Below, piece after piece: positions 48,918 to 56,918 of a stretch of 64,000 nucleotides of DNA. Source of the stretch: Streptomyces hyaluromycini (GTDB taxonomy: Bacteria; Actinomycetota; Actinomycetes; Streptomycetales; Streptomycetaceae); contig NZ_BCFL01000023.1 of assembly GCF_002217755.1 (NCBI RefSeq), forward strand, positions 382,580 through 446,579. Reading direction: 5' to 3'. Numbering within the stretch: position 1 is the first letter of the stretch; the number at the start of each line of letters is the position of its first letter. Made by a program: the position numbers and the translations under genes. The notes under the pieces are model-generated. The model saw only the letters and a list, made by a program, of their open reading frames with translations. It had not been told where the DNA came from and ran no database searches.

Positions 48918-49084
48918 GCACGGCCGATCCGCAGAGCGTTCGCGGCTGGGGGCGTTCGGGCGCAACCCTCGGACCAATTGGGTCATTAATCGTCAGAATG
49001 CGTTCTTCCGGGTCCCGTTTCCGGGACGATGCGGCGAGGACCGTGACACGTGCGGTCCGCGACCCTCCGTCCTGGGAGGACCCC

Positions 49085-50653
49085 ATGCGAACACGCGCAG
49101 CCGTGCTGTGCGCCGCCGCCGCTGTCGTGGCCGGTTCGGTCACCGCCCTGCCCGCGAGCGCCGCCGCCCGAGCCCCCGTCCAGGTGTCTCCGGTGACCTG
49201 GAAGAAATGCGGCACCACCGACTACCCGACGCTCCAGTGCGGCTCGGTCAAGGTGCCCCTCGACTACCGGAACCCGCGCGGGAAGCAGATCGCGCTCGCC
49301 CTCTCCCGCGTCCCGCACACCGCGTCGGCCTCTCAGGGGCCGCTGCTGGTCAACCCGGGCGGCCCCGGTGGCAGCGGGCTGGCCCTCGCGGGCTTCGTGG
49401 CGTCCGCGCTGCCCAAGAAGGTGGCGGCCCAGTACGACATCATCGGCTTCGACCCGCGCGGGGTCGGAAAGAGCAGCCCGGCGATCGACTGCGCGCCCGG
49501 CTACTTCAAGCCGGTGCGCCCCGACTCGGTCCCGGCCACCCCCGCTCTCGAACAGGCGAACCTCAAGCGGGTGCAGTCGTTCACGGCGGCCTGCGGCAAG
49601 AAGTACGCGAACCTGCTGCCCTACCTCGACACGGTCAGCGCCGCACAGGACATGGACTCGGTCCGTCAGGCCCTCGGGGCCCGCCGGATCAGCTACTTCG
49701 GCTACTCCTACGGCACCTACCTGGGCGCGGTCTACGCGAAGCTGCACCCGGACCGGGTCCGACGCCTGGTCCTGGACTCGATCGTCGACCCCACGGGTGT
49801 CTGGTACGAGGACAACCTGAGCCAGGACTACGCGTTCAACGACCGCCAGCGTGCCCTGATGACGTGGATCGCGAAGTACAACTCGACGTACAAGCTCGGC
49901 ACCGACCCGGCGAAGGTCGAGGCCGAGTGGTACGCCATGCGAGCCGCGCTGGCGAAGAAGCCGGCGGGCGGCAAGGTGGGCGCCTCCGAACTGGAGGACA
50001 CCTTCATCCCGGGCGGCTACTACAACGGCTACTGGCCCTACCTGGCCGACGCGTTCTCCGCGTACGTCAACGGCAAGAAGACGGCGGCACTGGTCGAGGC
50101 GTACGAGAACTTCGCCGCCGTCGACGCGTCCGGCGACAACGGCTACAGCGTCTACGCGGCCGTCCAGTGCCGGGACTCCTCCTGGCCGCGGGACTGGACC
50201 CAGTGGCGCAAGGACAACTGGGCGGTGTACGAGAAGGCGCCGTTCATGGCCTGGAACAACGCCTGGTACAACGCGGCGTGCGCGTACTGGCCGACGAAGA
50301 CGCTGAAGCCGCTGAACATCGCCAACGGCAAGCTGCCGCCGGCCCTCCTCTTCCAGGCGACGGACGACGCGGCCACGCCCTACCAGGGCGGCGTCACGGT
50401 CCACCGGCTGCTGGCCGGCTCCGGCCTGGTCGTGGAGCAGGGCGGCGGCAACCACGGCATCACGCTCAGCGGCAACACCTGCCTGGACAAGTACCTCGCC
50501 ACGTACCTGACCGACGGCACGGTCCCGCACGGCGACGGCACCGCGGACGCGGTCTGCCGGAAGACCCCCGACCCCAAGCCCCTCACCACGAAGGCGGCCT
50601 CGACGTCGTCCCGCGGTTCGTCCCTGCACGACCTGCTGGGCTTCCGCGGCTGA
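49085..50653 (+). CDS. Secreted alpha/beta hydrolase, tripeptidyl aminopeptidase-like
   Basis: This 522-residue protein has a signal peptide (1-29, hydrophobic core AAAAVVAGSVTAL ending ASAAA) and an alpha/beta-hydrolase fold with the oxyanion loop NPGGPGGSG near 90, nucleophile GYSYG near 205, and the Asp/His partners later (QATDDAATPY, GNHGITLSG). It belongs to the Streptomyces tripeptidyl aminopeptidase/SlpD-SlpE class (S33), which trims peptides outside the cell. Catalytic triad complete. The ATG at 49085 follows GGGAGG. It is probably exported by Sec and has no cell-wall anchor, so it should be released. Confidence 0.9.
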   Translation: MRTRAAVLCAAAAVVAGSVTALPASAAARAPVQVSPVTWKKCGTTDYPTLQCGSVKVPLDYRNPRGKQIALALSRVPHTASASQGPLLVNPGGPGGSGLALAGFVASALPKKVAAQYDIIGFDPRGVGKSSPAIDCAPGYFKPVRPDSVPATPALEQANLKRVQSFTAACGKKYANLLPYLDTVSAAQDMDSVRQALGARRISYFGYSYGTYLGAVYAKLHPDRVRRLVLDSIVDPTGVWYEDNLSQDYAFNDRQRALMTWIAKYNSTYKLGTDPAKVEAEWYAMRAALAKKPAGGKVGASELEDTFIPGGYYNGYWPYLADAFSAYVNGKKTAALVEAYENFAAVDASGDNGYSVYAAVQCRDSSWPRDWTQWRKDNWAVYEKAPFMAWNNAWYNAACAYWPTKTLKPLNIANGKLPPALLFQATDDAATPYQGGVTVHRLLAGSGLVVEQGGGNHGITLSGNTCLDKYLATYLTDGTVPHGDGTADAVCRKTPDPKPLTTKAASTSSRGSSLHDLLGFRG

Positions 50654-50709
50654 ACCGGCCCTGACGTCCCGTCGGGGGCGTTGTCAGACCCGTGGTCCAC
50701 CATGGACGC

Positions 50710-50772
50710 ATGAGTGATCTGACCCGCATCCCCGCCGCCCAGTACACGCACGTGGTGGCGGCGACCAGCTGA
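50710..50772 (+). pseudogene. Remnant of a RidA-like gene
   Basis: A 20-codon open frame reads MSDLTRIPAAQYTHVVAATS. The start resembles the N-terminus of Streptomyces RidA/YjgF-type proteins (pattern LTRIPAP...YTHVV), with a short internal loss and an early stop. The resemblance is from memory and short; it could also be chance. Confidence 0.35.
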
Positions 50773-50818
50773 CCCGAAATCCGGGCGGGCGCAGCCGTCC
50801 GCTCCCTAGGGTGCCGTC

Positions 50819-51385
50819 ATGAACGCCGAAAACCCGCTCCACGGCCCCTCCCCCGACGGCCCCTCCCTGCATGTCCGCCCGATGACGCTCGACGACTGCG
50901 ACCGGGTCTCGGAGATACGCGTCCGGGGCTGGCAGTACGCGTACCGGGGCCTCATGCCACAGCCGTTCCTGGACGGGCTGAGCGTCGAACAGGACGCCGA
51001 GCGGCGCCGGACCCGGTTCCTGGACGGCGGGGACGGGGTGACGGAGCTGGTCGCCGAGCGGGACGGCGTGATCGTGGGGTGGGCGGCGCACGGGCCGTAC
51101 CGGGACGGTGAAGTGCGCACCGGCGACGCCGAGTTGTACGCCGTCTACGTGGATGCGGCACACCTGGGCACGGGTGCCGGGCGGGCGCTGCTCGCGACGG
51201 TCCTCAAGCAGTGCGCCGGGCACGCGCGCGTGTATCTGTGGGTGCTGAAGGGCAATGCGCGCGCCCGGCGGTTCTACGAGATCGCGGGCTTCGCGGCCGA
51301 CGGTGTCGAGGAGCCGTACGAGGTCGACGGGGTGGCGGTGCCCGAGGTGCGGTACGTCATCGAGCCGGGCGTCACCTCGGCCTAG
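50819..51385 (+). CDS. GNAT-family N-acetyltransferase
   Basis: This 188-residue acetyltransferase has the acetyl-CoA site AHLGTGAGRALLATVLKQ near 120 and the later VLKGNARARRFYEIAGF, both standard for GNAT. Substrate unknown. The ATG at 50819 starts MNAENPLHGPSPDG. Its end overlaps the end of the HEAT-repeat gene by 14 bp (convergent), with no room for a terminator hairpin between. It is independent of the tripeptidyl aminopeptidase upstream apart from the RidA-like remnant. Confidence 0.85.
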   Translation: MNAENPLHGPSPDGPSLHVRPMTLDDCDRVSEIRVRGWQYAYRGLMPQPFLDGLSVEQDAERRRTRFLDGGDGVTELVAERDGVIVGWAAHGPYRDGEVRTGDAELYAVYVDAAHLGTGAGRALLATVLKQCAGHARVYLWVLKGNARARRFYEIAGFAADGVEEPYEVDGVAVPEVRYVIEPGVTSA

Positions 51386-51947
51386 GGATGCGGGCCAGGG
51401 CCTGGACCGCCGCCTCGGCGAGGGTGGGGTGGGCCAGAGCCTCGTTCAGGACGCGGCGGGCGCGGGTGTCGCCGAGGGAGCCGAGGCCGTCCACGCAGGC
51501 GAGGGCGACCTTGCGGTAGGGATCGTGCGGGCGCAGCCGGCGTTCCAGGGTGGTGATCAGGGCGGGGACGGACTCCGGGGCCCGGAGTTCGACCAGGAGA
51601 CGGACGGGGTGCAGGGCGTAGGCGACGCGGAGTTCGTTGGTGGCGAGGGCGGCGGCAGCGCGGGCGGTCCGCGGGTCCTGGAGCCGGGAGAGGGCGTAGG
51701 CGGCGGAGGCGCAGCGGGGTGGGTCACGGTGGTTGAGGAGGAGGACCAGGGTCTCGAAGGCCCGCCGGTCGCCGGCCGTCCCCAGGCGGAACGCTGCCAG
51801 CTCCCTGGCCCACAGGGGCTGTCCGGCGGCGGTGAGCACCTCCGCCAGTTCGTCGTGGTCCTCGGTGGCCAGGAGCCGGTCGTAGGCGGCCGTTCCCTGC
51901 GACTCCTGCCGCAAACGCTCCGTGAGTGATCGCAACTCTTCGTCCAC
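51372..51947 (-). CDS. HEAT-repeat protein
   Basis: This 191-residue protein is all alpha-helical, with helix pairs of HEAT type (for example WARELAAFRLGTAGDRRAFE, SVPALITTLERRLRPHDPY, KVALACVDGLGSLGDTRARR). It is a likely protein-binding scaffold in the cytosol. No catalytic motif is present. GTG at 51947 begins the frame; the ribosome site is weak. The last 14 bp overlap the convergent acetyltransferase gene. A 381-bp gap lies between its start and the ethylmalonyl-CoA cluster. Confidence 0.8.
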   Translation of the reverse strand: MDEELRSLTERLRQESQGTAAYDRLLATEDHDELAEVLTAAGQPLWARELAAFRLGTAGDRRAFETLVLLLNHRDPPRCASAAYALSRLQDPRTARAAAALATNELRVAYALHPVRLLVELRAPESVPALITTLERRLRPHDPYRKVALACVDGLGSLGDTRARRVLNEALAHPTLAEAAVQALARIPRPR

Positions 51948-52328
51948 GAAGCCCAGCGTAGAGGGGTTGCGGGAGGAGGGGGACGTACATCACAAAGTCG
52001 GGGGGCTGGCGCGCTCGTTACCCGCCGGTTAAGCTCAATCGAGCGAGTCACCCACTCGCAGTAGTGCTCACGCCGGCTTGGTGACGCAGCCGCGTGAGTA
52101 TCAGGTCGGTTCGGTACCTCGGTACCGCAGTACGACCCGGCTCCGGGACAGGGTCGGTCGGAATCCGCCGCTCCCGGGCGTGTGCACGCCCGCGGCAGCA
52201 GCACCGGGCGTGTGCGCTCGCAGCCCGGCGACACCCGCATTCACGCAGTTCTCTCTCCGCACCCGGTGCGCCCCCTCGGCGCACCCGGGCGCGTTTCCAG
52301 TCGTCACCCTCATTCCTGGAGTCCCGCG
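51948..52328. other. Intergenic region before 3-hydroxyacyl-CoA dehydrogenase gene
   Basis: The region contains the operator-like motif at 52018-52031, the short palindrome GGTACCTCGGTACC near 52115, and two CGGGCGTGTGC copies near 52180-52220. No gene was seen in it. The long leader (about 300 bases) is open to regulation. Confidence 0.6.
52018..52035 (+). promoter_or_regulatory. Candidate TetR operator/-10 upstream of hbd
   Basis: TTACCCGCCGGTTAAGCT contains the 11-mer TACCCGCCGGT, identical to the one before ccr. It overlaps TAAGCT (52030-52035), a good TANNNT -10 element. It lies 310 bp before the dehydrogenase ATG. Binding by the TetR encoded between the two sites is inferred. Confidence 0.5.
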
Positions 52329-54134
52329 ATGGCCACTCCCCAGTCCGACTCTTCTCTGTCCCCGCTCAAGACGATCGCCGTCGTCGGCCTCGGCACCATG
52401 GGCACCGGTATCACCGAGGTCCTGGCGAAGGCCGGCCGCGAGGTGATCGGCATCGACGTCAGCGAGGCCCAGGCCGCCAGGTCCGCCGCCGCGCTGGAGA
52501 CCTCCACCGCCCGTGCCGTGGCACGCGGCAGGCTGACCGAGCAGGAGCGCGCCGACGTCCTCGGCCGGGTCCGTACCGGTACCGACCTGACGGCGGCGGC
52601 CGACGCCGACCTCGTCATCGAGGTGGTCCCGGAGTCGTACGGCATCAAGCACCAGGTGCTCCGGGAGCTGGACGGCATCGTCCGCCCCGAGACCATCCTG
52701 GCGACCGGCACCAACGCGCTCTCCGTGACCCGGCTGGCCGCCGACTCGGCCCGCCCCGAGCGCGTCCTCGGCCTGCACTTCTTCAACCCGGCCCCGGCGA
52801 TGAAGCTGGTCGAGGTCGTCTCCTCGGTCCTCACCGCGCCGGGCGCCGTCGCCGCCGTCACCGACCTGGCGATCGAGCTGGGCAAGGAGCCGGTCGCGGT
52901 CGGCGACCGCCCCGGGTTCGTCGCGGACGGCCTGCTGTTCGGCTACCTCAACCAGGCCGCCGCGATGTACGAGGCGAAGTACGCCTCCCGCGAGGACATC
53001 GACGCGGCCATGCGGCTCGGCTGCGGCCTGCCGATGGGCCCGCTGGCGCTGCTCGACCTGATCGGCATCGACACGGCGCGTACGGTCCTGGAGGCCATGT
53101 ACGCCGAGTCCCGCGACCGCCTGCACGCCCCGGCCCCCATCCTCAAGCAGCTCAGCGAGGCGGGCCTGACCGGCCGCAAGTCGGGCCGCGGCTTCTACAC
53201 CTACGAGGCCCCGGGCAGCGCCGTCGTCGTCGGGGACGCCCTCACGCCGCTGGACGGCGCCGCGGTCACCCCGGGCCGTACGGTCCGCTCGGTCGGCGTC
53301 GCCGGCTCCGGCACCATGGCCTCCGGCATCGCCGAGGTCTTCGCCAAGGCCGGGTACGAGGTCGTCCTCGCCGCCCGCAGCGAGGAGAAGGCACAGGCGG
53401 CGAAGGCCCGTATCGGCAAGTCCCTGGACCGCTCCGTCGGCAAGGGCCGGATGACCGCCGAGGCGGCCGCCCAGACCCTGGACCTGATCACCCCGGCCGG
53501 CTCGTACGACGCCTTCGCGGACGTCGACCTGGCCGTCGAGGCGGTCGCCGAGGACCTGGAGGTCAAGCGGCAGCTGTTCGCGACCCTGGACAAGGTGTGC
53601 AAGCCGGGCGCGGTCCTCGCCACCACCACCTCCTCGCTGCCGGTCGTCGCCTGCGCCCGTGCCACCTCGCGTCCGCAGGACGTGATCGGCATGCACTTCT
53701 TCAACCCGGCGCCGGCGATGAAGCTGGTCGAGGTCGTCCGTACCGTGCTGACGGCGGAGGACGTCCACGCCACCGTCCGCGAGGTCTGCGCGAAGATCCG
53801 CAAGCACGCGGTCGACTGCGGCGACCGGGCCGGATTCATCGTCAACGCGCTGCTGTTCCCGTATCTCAACAACGCGATCAAGATGGTCGAGGAGCACTAC
53901 GCGTCCCTCGACGACATCGACGCCGCGATGAAGCTCGGCGGCGGCTACCCGATGGGTCCGTTCGAGCTCCTCGACGTGGTCGGCCTGGATGTCTCGCTCG
54001 CCATCGAGAAGGTGCTGCACCGGGAGTTCCGCGACCCGGGCCTCGCGCCCGCGCCGCTCCTGGAGCACCTGGTGGCCGCGGGCTGCCTCGGCCGCAAGAC
54101 CGGCCGTGGCTTCCGCGAATATGCCCGCCGCTGA
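52329..54134 (+). CDS. Tandem 3-hydroxyacyl-CoA dehydrogenase
   Basis: This 601-residue protein is two 3-hydroxybutyryl-CoA dehydrogenase units in tandem. The first (about 10-300) has GLGTMGTG, GLHFFNPAPAMKLVEV and PMGPLALL; the second (about 315-600) has GSGTMASG, GMHFFNPAPAMKLVEV and PMGPFELL. The second half keeps the usual catalytic Ser-Ser (TTTSSLP), His and Asn (GFIVNALL). The first half has NA for SS (GTNALSV) and Asp for the Asn (GFVADGLL), so it is probably weak or inactive. It likely reduces acetoacetyl-CoA for the ethylmalonyl-CoA pathway. The ATG at 52329 follows GGAG. Confidence 0.9.
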   Translation: MATPQSDSSLSPLKTIAVVGLGTMGTGITEVLAKAGREVIGIDVSEAQAARSAAALETSTARAVARGRLTEQERADVLGRVRTGTDLTAAADADLVIEVVPESYGIKHQVLRELDGIVRPETILATGTNALSVTRLAADSARPERVLGLHFFNPAPAMKLVEVVSSVLTAPGAVAAVTDLAIELGKEPVAVGDRPGFVADGLLFGYLNQAAAMYEAKYASREDIDAAMRLGCGLPMGPLALLDLIGIDTARTVLEAMYAESRDRLHAPAPILKQLSEAGLTGRKSGRGFYTYEAPGSAVVVGDALTPLDGAAVTPGRTVRSVGVAGSGTMASGIAEVFAKAGYEVVLAARSEEKAQAAKARIGKSLDRSVGKGRMTAEAAAQTLDLITPAGSYDAFADVDLAVEAVAEDLEVKRQLFATLDKVCKPGAVLATTTSSLPVVACARATSRPQDVIGMHFFNPAPAMKLVEVVRTVLTAEDVHATVREVCAKIRKHAVDCGDRAGFIVNALLFPYLNNAIKMVEEHYASLDDIDAAMKLGGGYPMGPFELLDVVGLDVSLAIEKVLHREFRDPGLAPAPLLEHLVAAGCLGRKTGRGFREYARR

Positions 54135-54198
54135 CGGCGTCGGCGACTGGTTCCGGGACGAGAAGGACTGGGGCGGACTGCTCGACCCCGCCGACGGT

Positions 54199-54221
54199 CC
54201 CCCGCCCTTCGCGGGCGGGGG
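54199..54221 (+). terminator. Hairpin after hbd
   Basis: Perfect 9-bp arms CCCCCGCCC and GGGCGGGGG with loop TTCGC lie 65 bp after the dehydrogenase stop and 50 bp before the TetR start. No T tract, as usual in Streptomyces. Confidence 0.6.
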
Positions 54222-54270
54222 AAACCCCGGACCTGCGCATCAAGCTGCGCACATGCAGTACGTTCGGGTC

Positions 54271-55086
54271 ATGCCCCAGCCCGCCAAGTCCTCACGTACC
54301 CCCGCCACGTCCGACGCGCCGGAGAGTGCCGCGGGCAGCCGCGCGGCGGCCCAGCGGCTCAAGATGCGCCGAGAACTGGCGGCCGCCGCGATGGAGCTCT
54401 TCGCGACGAAGGGGTACGAGGCGACCACCGTCGACGAGATCGCGGCCGCGGCCGGGGTCGCCCGCCGCACCTTCTTCCGTCACTTCCGCTCCAAGGAAGA
54501 GGCGATCTTCCCCGACCACGACGACACCCTGATCCGCGCCGAGGCCGTGCTGAACGCGGCCCCGGCCCATGAGCATCCGCTCGACACGGTGTGCCGCGGC
54601 ATCAAGGAAGTCATGAAGATGTACGCGGCCCGGCCGGAGATCTCGGTCGCCCGCTACAAGCTCACCCGCGAGGTGCCCACCCTCCGCGAGGCCGAGATCG
54701 CGTCGGTGGCCCGTTACGAGCGGCTCTTCACCCGCTACCTGCTCGGCCACTTCGACGAGCACGCCCACGCGGACGACGCGAACGACGACCCGTTGCTGGC
54801 CGAGGTCGCGGCGTCGGCGGTGGTCACCGCCCACAACCACGTACTGCGGCGCTGGCTGCGGGCCGGCGGGCAGGGGGACGTGGAGACCCAGCTGGACCAC
54901 GCCTTCGCGATCGTCCGCAAGACGTTCGGGAACGGGATCGGGGCGGGCCGGGAGGCCGCGCCCCGCCCGGCCGCGTCGGCCTCGGTCGCGTCGCAGGGTG
55001 AGGTGCTGGTGACGGTGGCGCGCACGGACGCGCCGCTGGACGAGGTGATGCGCACGATTGAGCAGGCGCTGAAGGAGCGGTCGTAA
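54271..55086 (+). CDS. TetR-family transcriptional regulator
   Basis: This 271-residue regulator has an N-terminal DNA-binding helix-turn-helix of TetR type at about 34-80 (RRELAAAAMELFATKGYEA, TTVDEIAAAAGVARRTFFRHF) and a C-terminal helical ligand domain (about 90-270). It lies between the dehydrogenase and ccr and probably controls both, perhaps sensing an acyl-CoA. The ATG at 54271 (MPQPAKSSRTP) is chosen; ATG 54253 is equally open and ribosome sites are weak for both. A still longer start at 54120 would give an N-terminus that I do not recognise. Confidence 0.8.
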   Translation: MPQPAKSSRTPATSDAPESAAGSRAAAQRLKMRRELAAAAMELFATKGYEATTVDEIAAAAGVARRTFFRHFRSKEEAIFPDHDDTLIRAEAVLNAAPAHEHPLDTVCRGIKEVMKMYAARPEISVARYKLTREVPTLREAEIASVARYERLFTRYLLGHFDEHAHADDANDDPLLAEVAASAVVTAHNHVLRRWLRAGGQGDVETQLDHAFAIVRKTFGNGIGAGREAAPRPAASASVASQGEVLVTVARTDAPLDEVMRTIEQALKERS

Positions 55087-55117
55087 AGCGACGGTAGTGG
55101 CGGGCTGCGGTCACAGA

Positions 55118-55160
55118 ACCGCGGCTCCGCCGCTCGTCCTCAAACGCCGGACGGGCTGGA
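55118..55160. repeat. Dispersed CTCGTCCTCAAACGCCGGACG repeat remnant
   Basis: CCGCGGCTCCGCCGCTCGTC followed by CTCAAACGCCGGACGGGCTG matches, from memory, a very common extragenic palindrome of Streptomyces genomes. Only one arm is present here. It follows the TetR stop and may be a residual terminator. Confidence 0.55.
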
Positions 55161-55245
55161 TCTTCTACGCCCGCGCCCTGTGTGATCCACGCCTCGCGCC
55201 CCGTCACCGGCATCCGGACGTCTCCCGCAAGACGGGCCATTTTCC

Positions 55246-55261
55246 CCTACCCGCCGGTAGG
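55246..55261. promoter_or_regulatory. Candidate TetR operator upstream of ccr
   Basis: CCTACC-CGCC-GGTAGG is a 16-bp palindrome with perfect 6-bp arms. It contains TACCCGCCGGT, also found at 52019-52029 before the dehydrogenase, in both cases 310 bp before the start codon. Confidence 0.6.
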
Positions 55262-55329
55262 TCTGATCGATCATCGCTCATTTGTTACGTAAAGATTTCA
55301 TCTGAGAGCGATTCCTGGCACTCAGTGCC

Positions 55330-55358
55330 TTGCCACCTGACACGCGGTGTCATACGTT
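55330..55358 (+). promoter_or_regulatory. ccr promoter with palindrome in its spacer
   Basis: TTGCCA (55330-55335), a 17-bp spacer and TACGTT (55353-55358) form a good vegetative-type promoter. The spacer contains the perfect palindrome TGACAC-GCG-GTGTCA (55338-55352), so a bound repressor would block polymerase. The leader would be about 195 bases. The regulator is not known. Confidence 0.55.
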
Positions 55359-55517
55359 GATGGTGTCCGGCCTGTCCCGGCGAACCCACCAGTTCGCCCG
55401 CCGGACGCCTGCGTCACAGGCAACCTCCCGCGCCACAAAGCGCTGCCGAAGCACCACCCCCGCCGAACCGACGGCACCTTTCCCAAAACCCTCAGCAGCA
55501 CCGACGTAACCCTCAAC

Positions 55518-55535
55518 GCCCCTTCCCTCAGGGGC
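55518..55535 (+). promoter_or_regulatory. Hairpin next to ccr ribosome site
   Basis: GCCCC-TTCCCTCA-GGGGC can fold 10 bases before the GGAGG (55546-55550) of ccr. The GGGGCGC ending recalls the dispersed palindrome family. It may affect translation initiation. Confidence 0.4.
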
Positions 55536-55557
55536 GCGCATCGCCGGAGGCAACACC

Positions 55558-56901
55558 GTGACCACTCAGGCCATTCTGGACGCGATCCAGTCGCCGGAAT
55601 CGACGCCGGCCGACTTCGCCGCTCTGCCGCTTCCCGAGTCGTACCGCGCGATCACCGTGCACAAGGACGAGACGGACATGTTCGCGGGTCTGGAGACCCG
55701 CGACAAGGACCCGCGCAAGTCGATCCACCTCGACGAGGTCCCCCTGCCCGAGCTGGGCCCGGGCGAGGCCCTGGTCGCCGTCATGGCATCGAGTGTCAAC
55801 TACAACTCGGTGTGGACCTCGATCTTCGAGCCGCTGTCGACCTTCGGCTTCCTGGAGCGCTACGGCCGCCTCAGCGAGCTGACCAAGCGGCACGACCTGC
55901 CGTACCACATCATCGGCTCCGACCTCGCGGGCGTCGTCCTGCGCACCGGCCCGGGCGTCAACGCCTGGAAGCCCGGTGACGAGGTCGTCGCGCACTGCCT
56001 GAGCGTGGAGCTGGAGTCGTCCGACGGGCACAACGACACCATGCTCGACCCCGAGCAGCGGATCTGGGGCTTCGAGACGAACTTCGGCGGGCTCGCCGAG
56101 ATCGCGCTGGTCAAGTCCAACCAGCTGATGCCGAAGCCGAACCACCTCAGCTGGGAGGAGGCCGCCGCTCCGGGCCTGGTCAACTCCACCGCCTACCGGC
56201 AGCTGGTCTCCCGCAACGGCGCCGGCATGAAGCAGGGCGACAACGTGCTGATCTGGGGCGCGAGCGGCGGGCTCGGCTCGTACGCCACCCAGTTCGCGCT
56301 GGCCGGCGGCGCCAACCCGATCTGTGTCGTGTCCTCGCCGCAGAAGGCGGAGATCTGCCGGGCCATGGGCGCCGAGGCGATCATCGACCGCAACGCCGAG
56401 GGCTACAGGTTCTGGAAGGACGAGCACGAGCAGGACCCGAGGGAGTGGAAGCGCTTCGGCAAGCGCATCCGTGAGCTCACCGGCGGCGAGGACGTCGACA
56501 TCGTCTTCGAGCACCCCGGCCGCGAGACCTTCGGCGCCTCGGTCTACGTGACCCGCAAGGGCGGCACGATCGTCACCTGCGCCTCCACCTCCGGCTACAA
56601 CCACGAGTACGACAACCGCTACCTGTGGATGTCCCTGAAGCGGATCATCGGCTCGCACTTCGCCAACTACCGCGAGGCCTGGGAGGCCAACCGGCTGATC
56701 GCGAAGGGCAAGATCCACCCCACCCTGTCGAAGGTCTACTCCCTGGAGGAGACCGGCCAGGCCGCCTACGACGTGCACCGCAACCTCCACCAGGGCAAGG
56801 TCGGCGTGCTCTGCCTCGCTCCCGAGGAGGGCCTCGGCGTGCGCGACGAGGAGATGCGTGCCAAGCACCTCGACGCCATCAACCGCTTCCGCAACATCTG
56901 A
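55558..56901 (+). CDS. ccr: Crotonyl-CoA carboxylase/reductase
   Basis: This 447-residue NADPH-dependent enzyme of the medium-chain dehydrogenase/reductase fold reductively carboxylates crotonyl-CoA to ethylmalonyl-CoA, the key step of the ethylmalonyl-CoA pathway and a source of ethylmalonyl extender units. The N-terminal GroES-like domain has GSDLAGVVLRTGPGVNAWKPGDEV near 120, and the Rossmann motif is GASGGLGSYATQFALAGGA near 237. Length is standard. The GTG at 55558 follows GGAGG at 7 bases. It is the first gene of an operon with the mutase (17-bp gap) and the following three enzymes. Confidence 0.96.
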   Translation: MTTQAILDAIQSPESTPADFAALPLPESYRAITVHKDETDMFAGLETRDKDPRKSIHLDEVPLPELGPGEALVAVMASSVNYNSVWTSIFEPLSTFGFLERYGRLSELTKRHDLPYHIIGSDLAGVVLRTGPGVNAWKPGDEVVAHCLSVELESSDGHNDTMLDPEQRIWGFETNFGGLAEIALVKSNQLMPKPNHLSWEEAAAPGLVNSTAYRQLVSRNGAGMKQGDNVLIWGASGGLGSYATQFALAGGANPICVVSSPQKAEICRAMGAEAIIDRNAEGYRFWKDEHEQDPREWKRFGKRIRELTGGEDVDIVFEHPGRETFGASVYVTRKGGTIVTCASTSGYNHEYDNRYLWMSLKRIIGSHFANYREAWEANRLIAKGKIHPTLSKVYSLEETGQAAYDVHRNLHQGKVGVLCLAPEEGLGVRDEEMRAKHLDAINRFRNI

Positions 56902-56918
56902 GACACCCGAGGTCATAG

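Larger units (their letters stand above)
55087..55557. other. 471-bp region upstream of ccr
   Basis: It holds a dispersed repeat remnant (55118-55160), an operator-like palindrome (55246-55261), a promoter with a second palindrome in its spacer (55330-55358) and a hairpin close to the ribosome site (55518-55535). An AT-richer stretch, TTTGTTACGTAAAGATTT, lies between the two palindromes. No coding frame was recognised. Confidence 0.65.

Noticed and set aside
54120..54270. Longer N-terminus for the TetR protein from ATG 54120
   Set aside because: It has no ribosome site, overlaps the dehydrogenase end and crosses the hairpin at 54199-54221; it does not look like a TetR N-terminus.
55360..55510. 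Leader peptide frame starting ATG 55360 before ccr
   Set aside because: It would start before or at the predicted transcription start and has no ribosome site.
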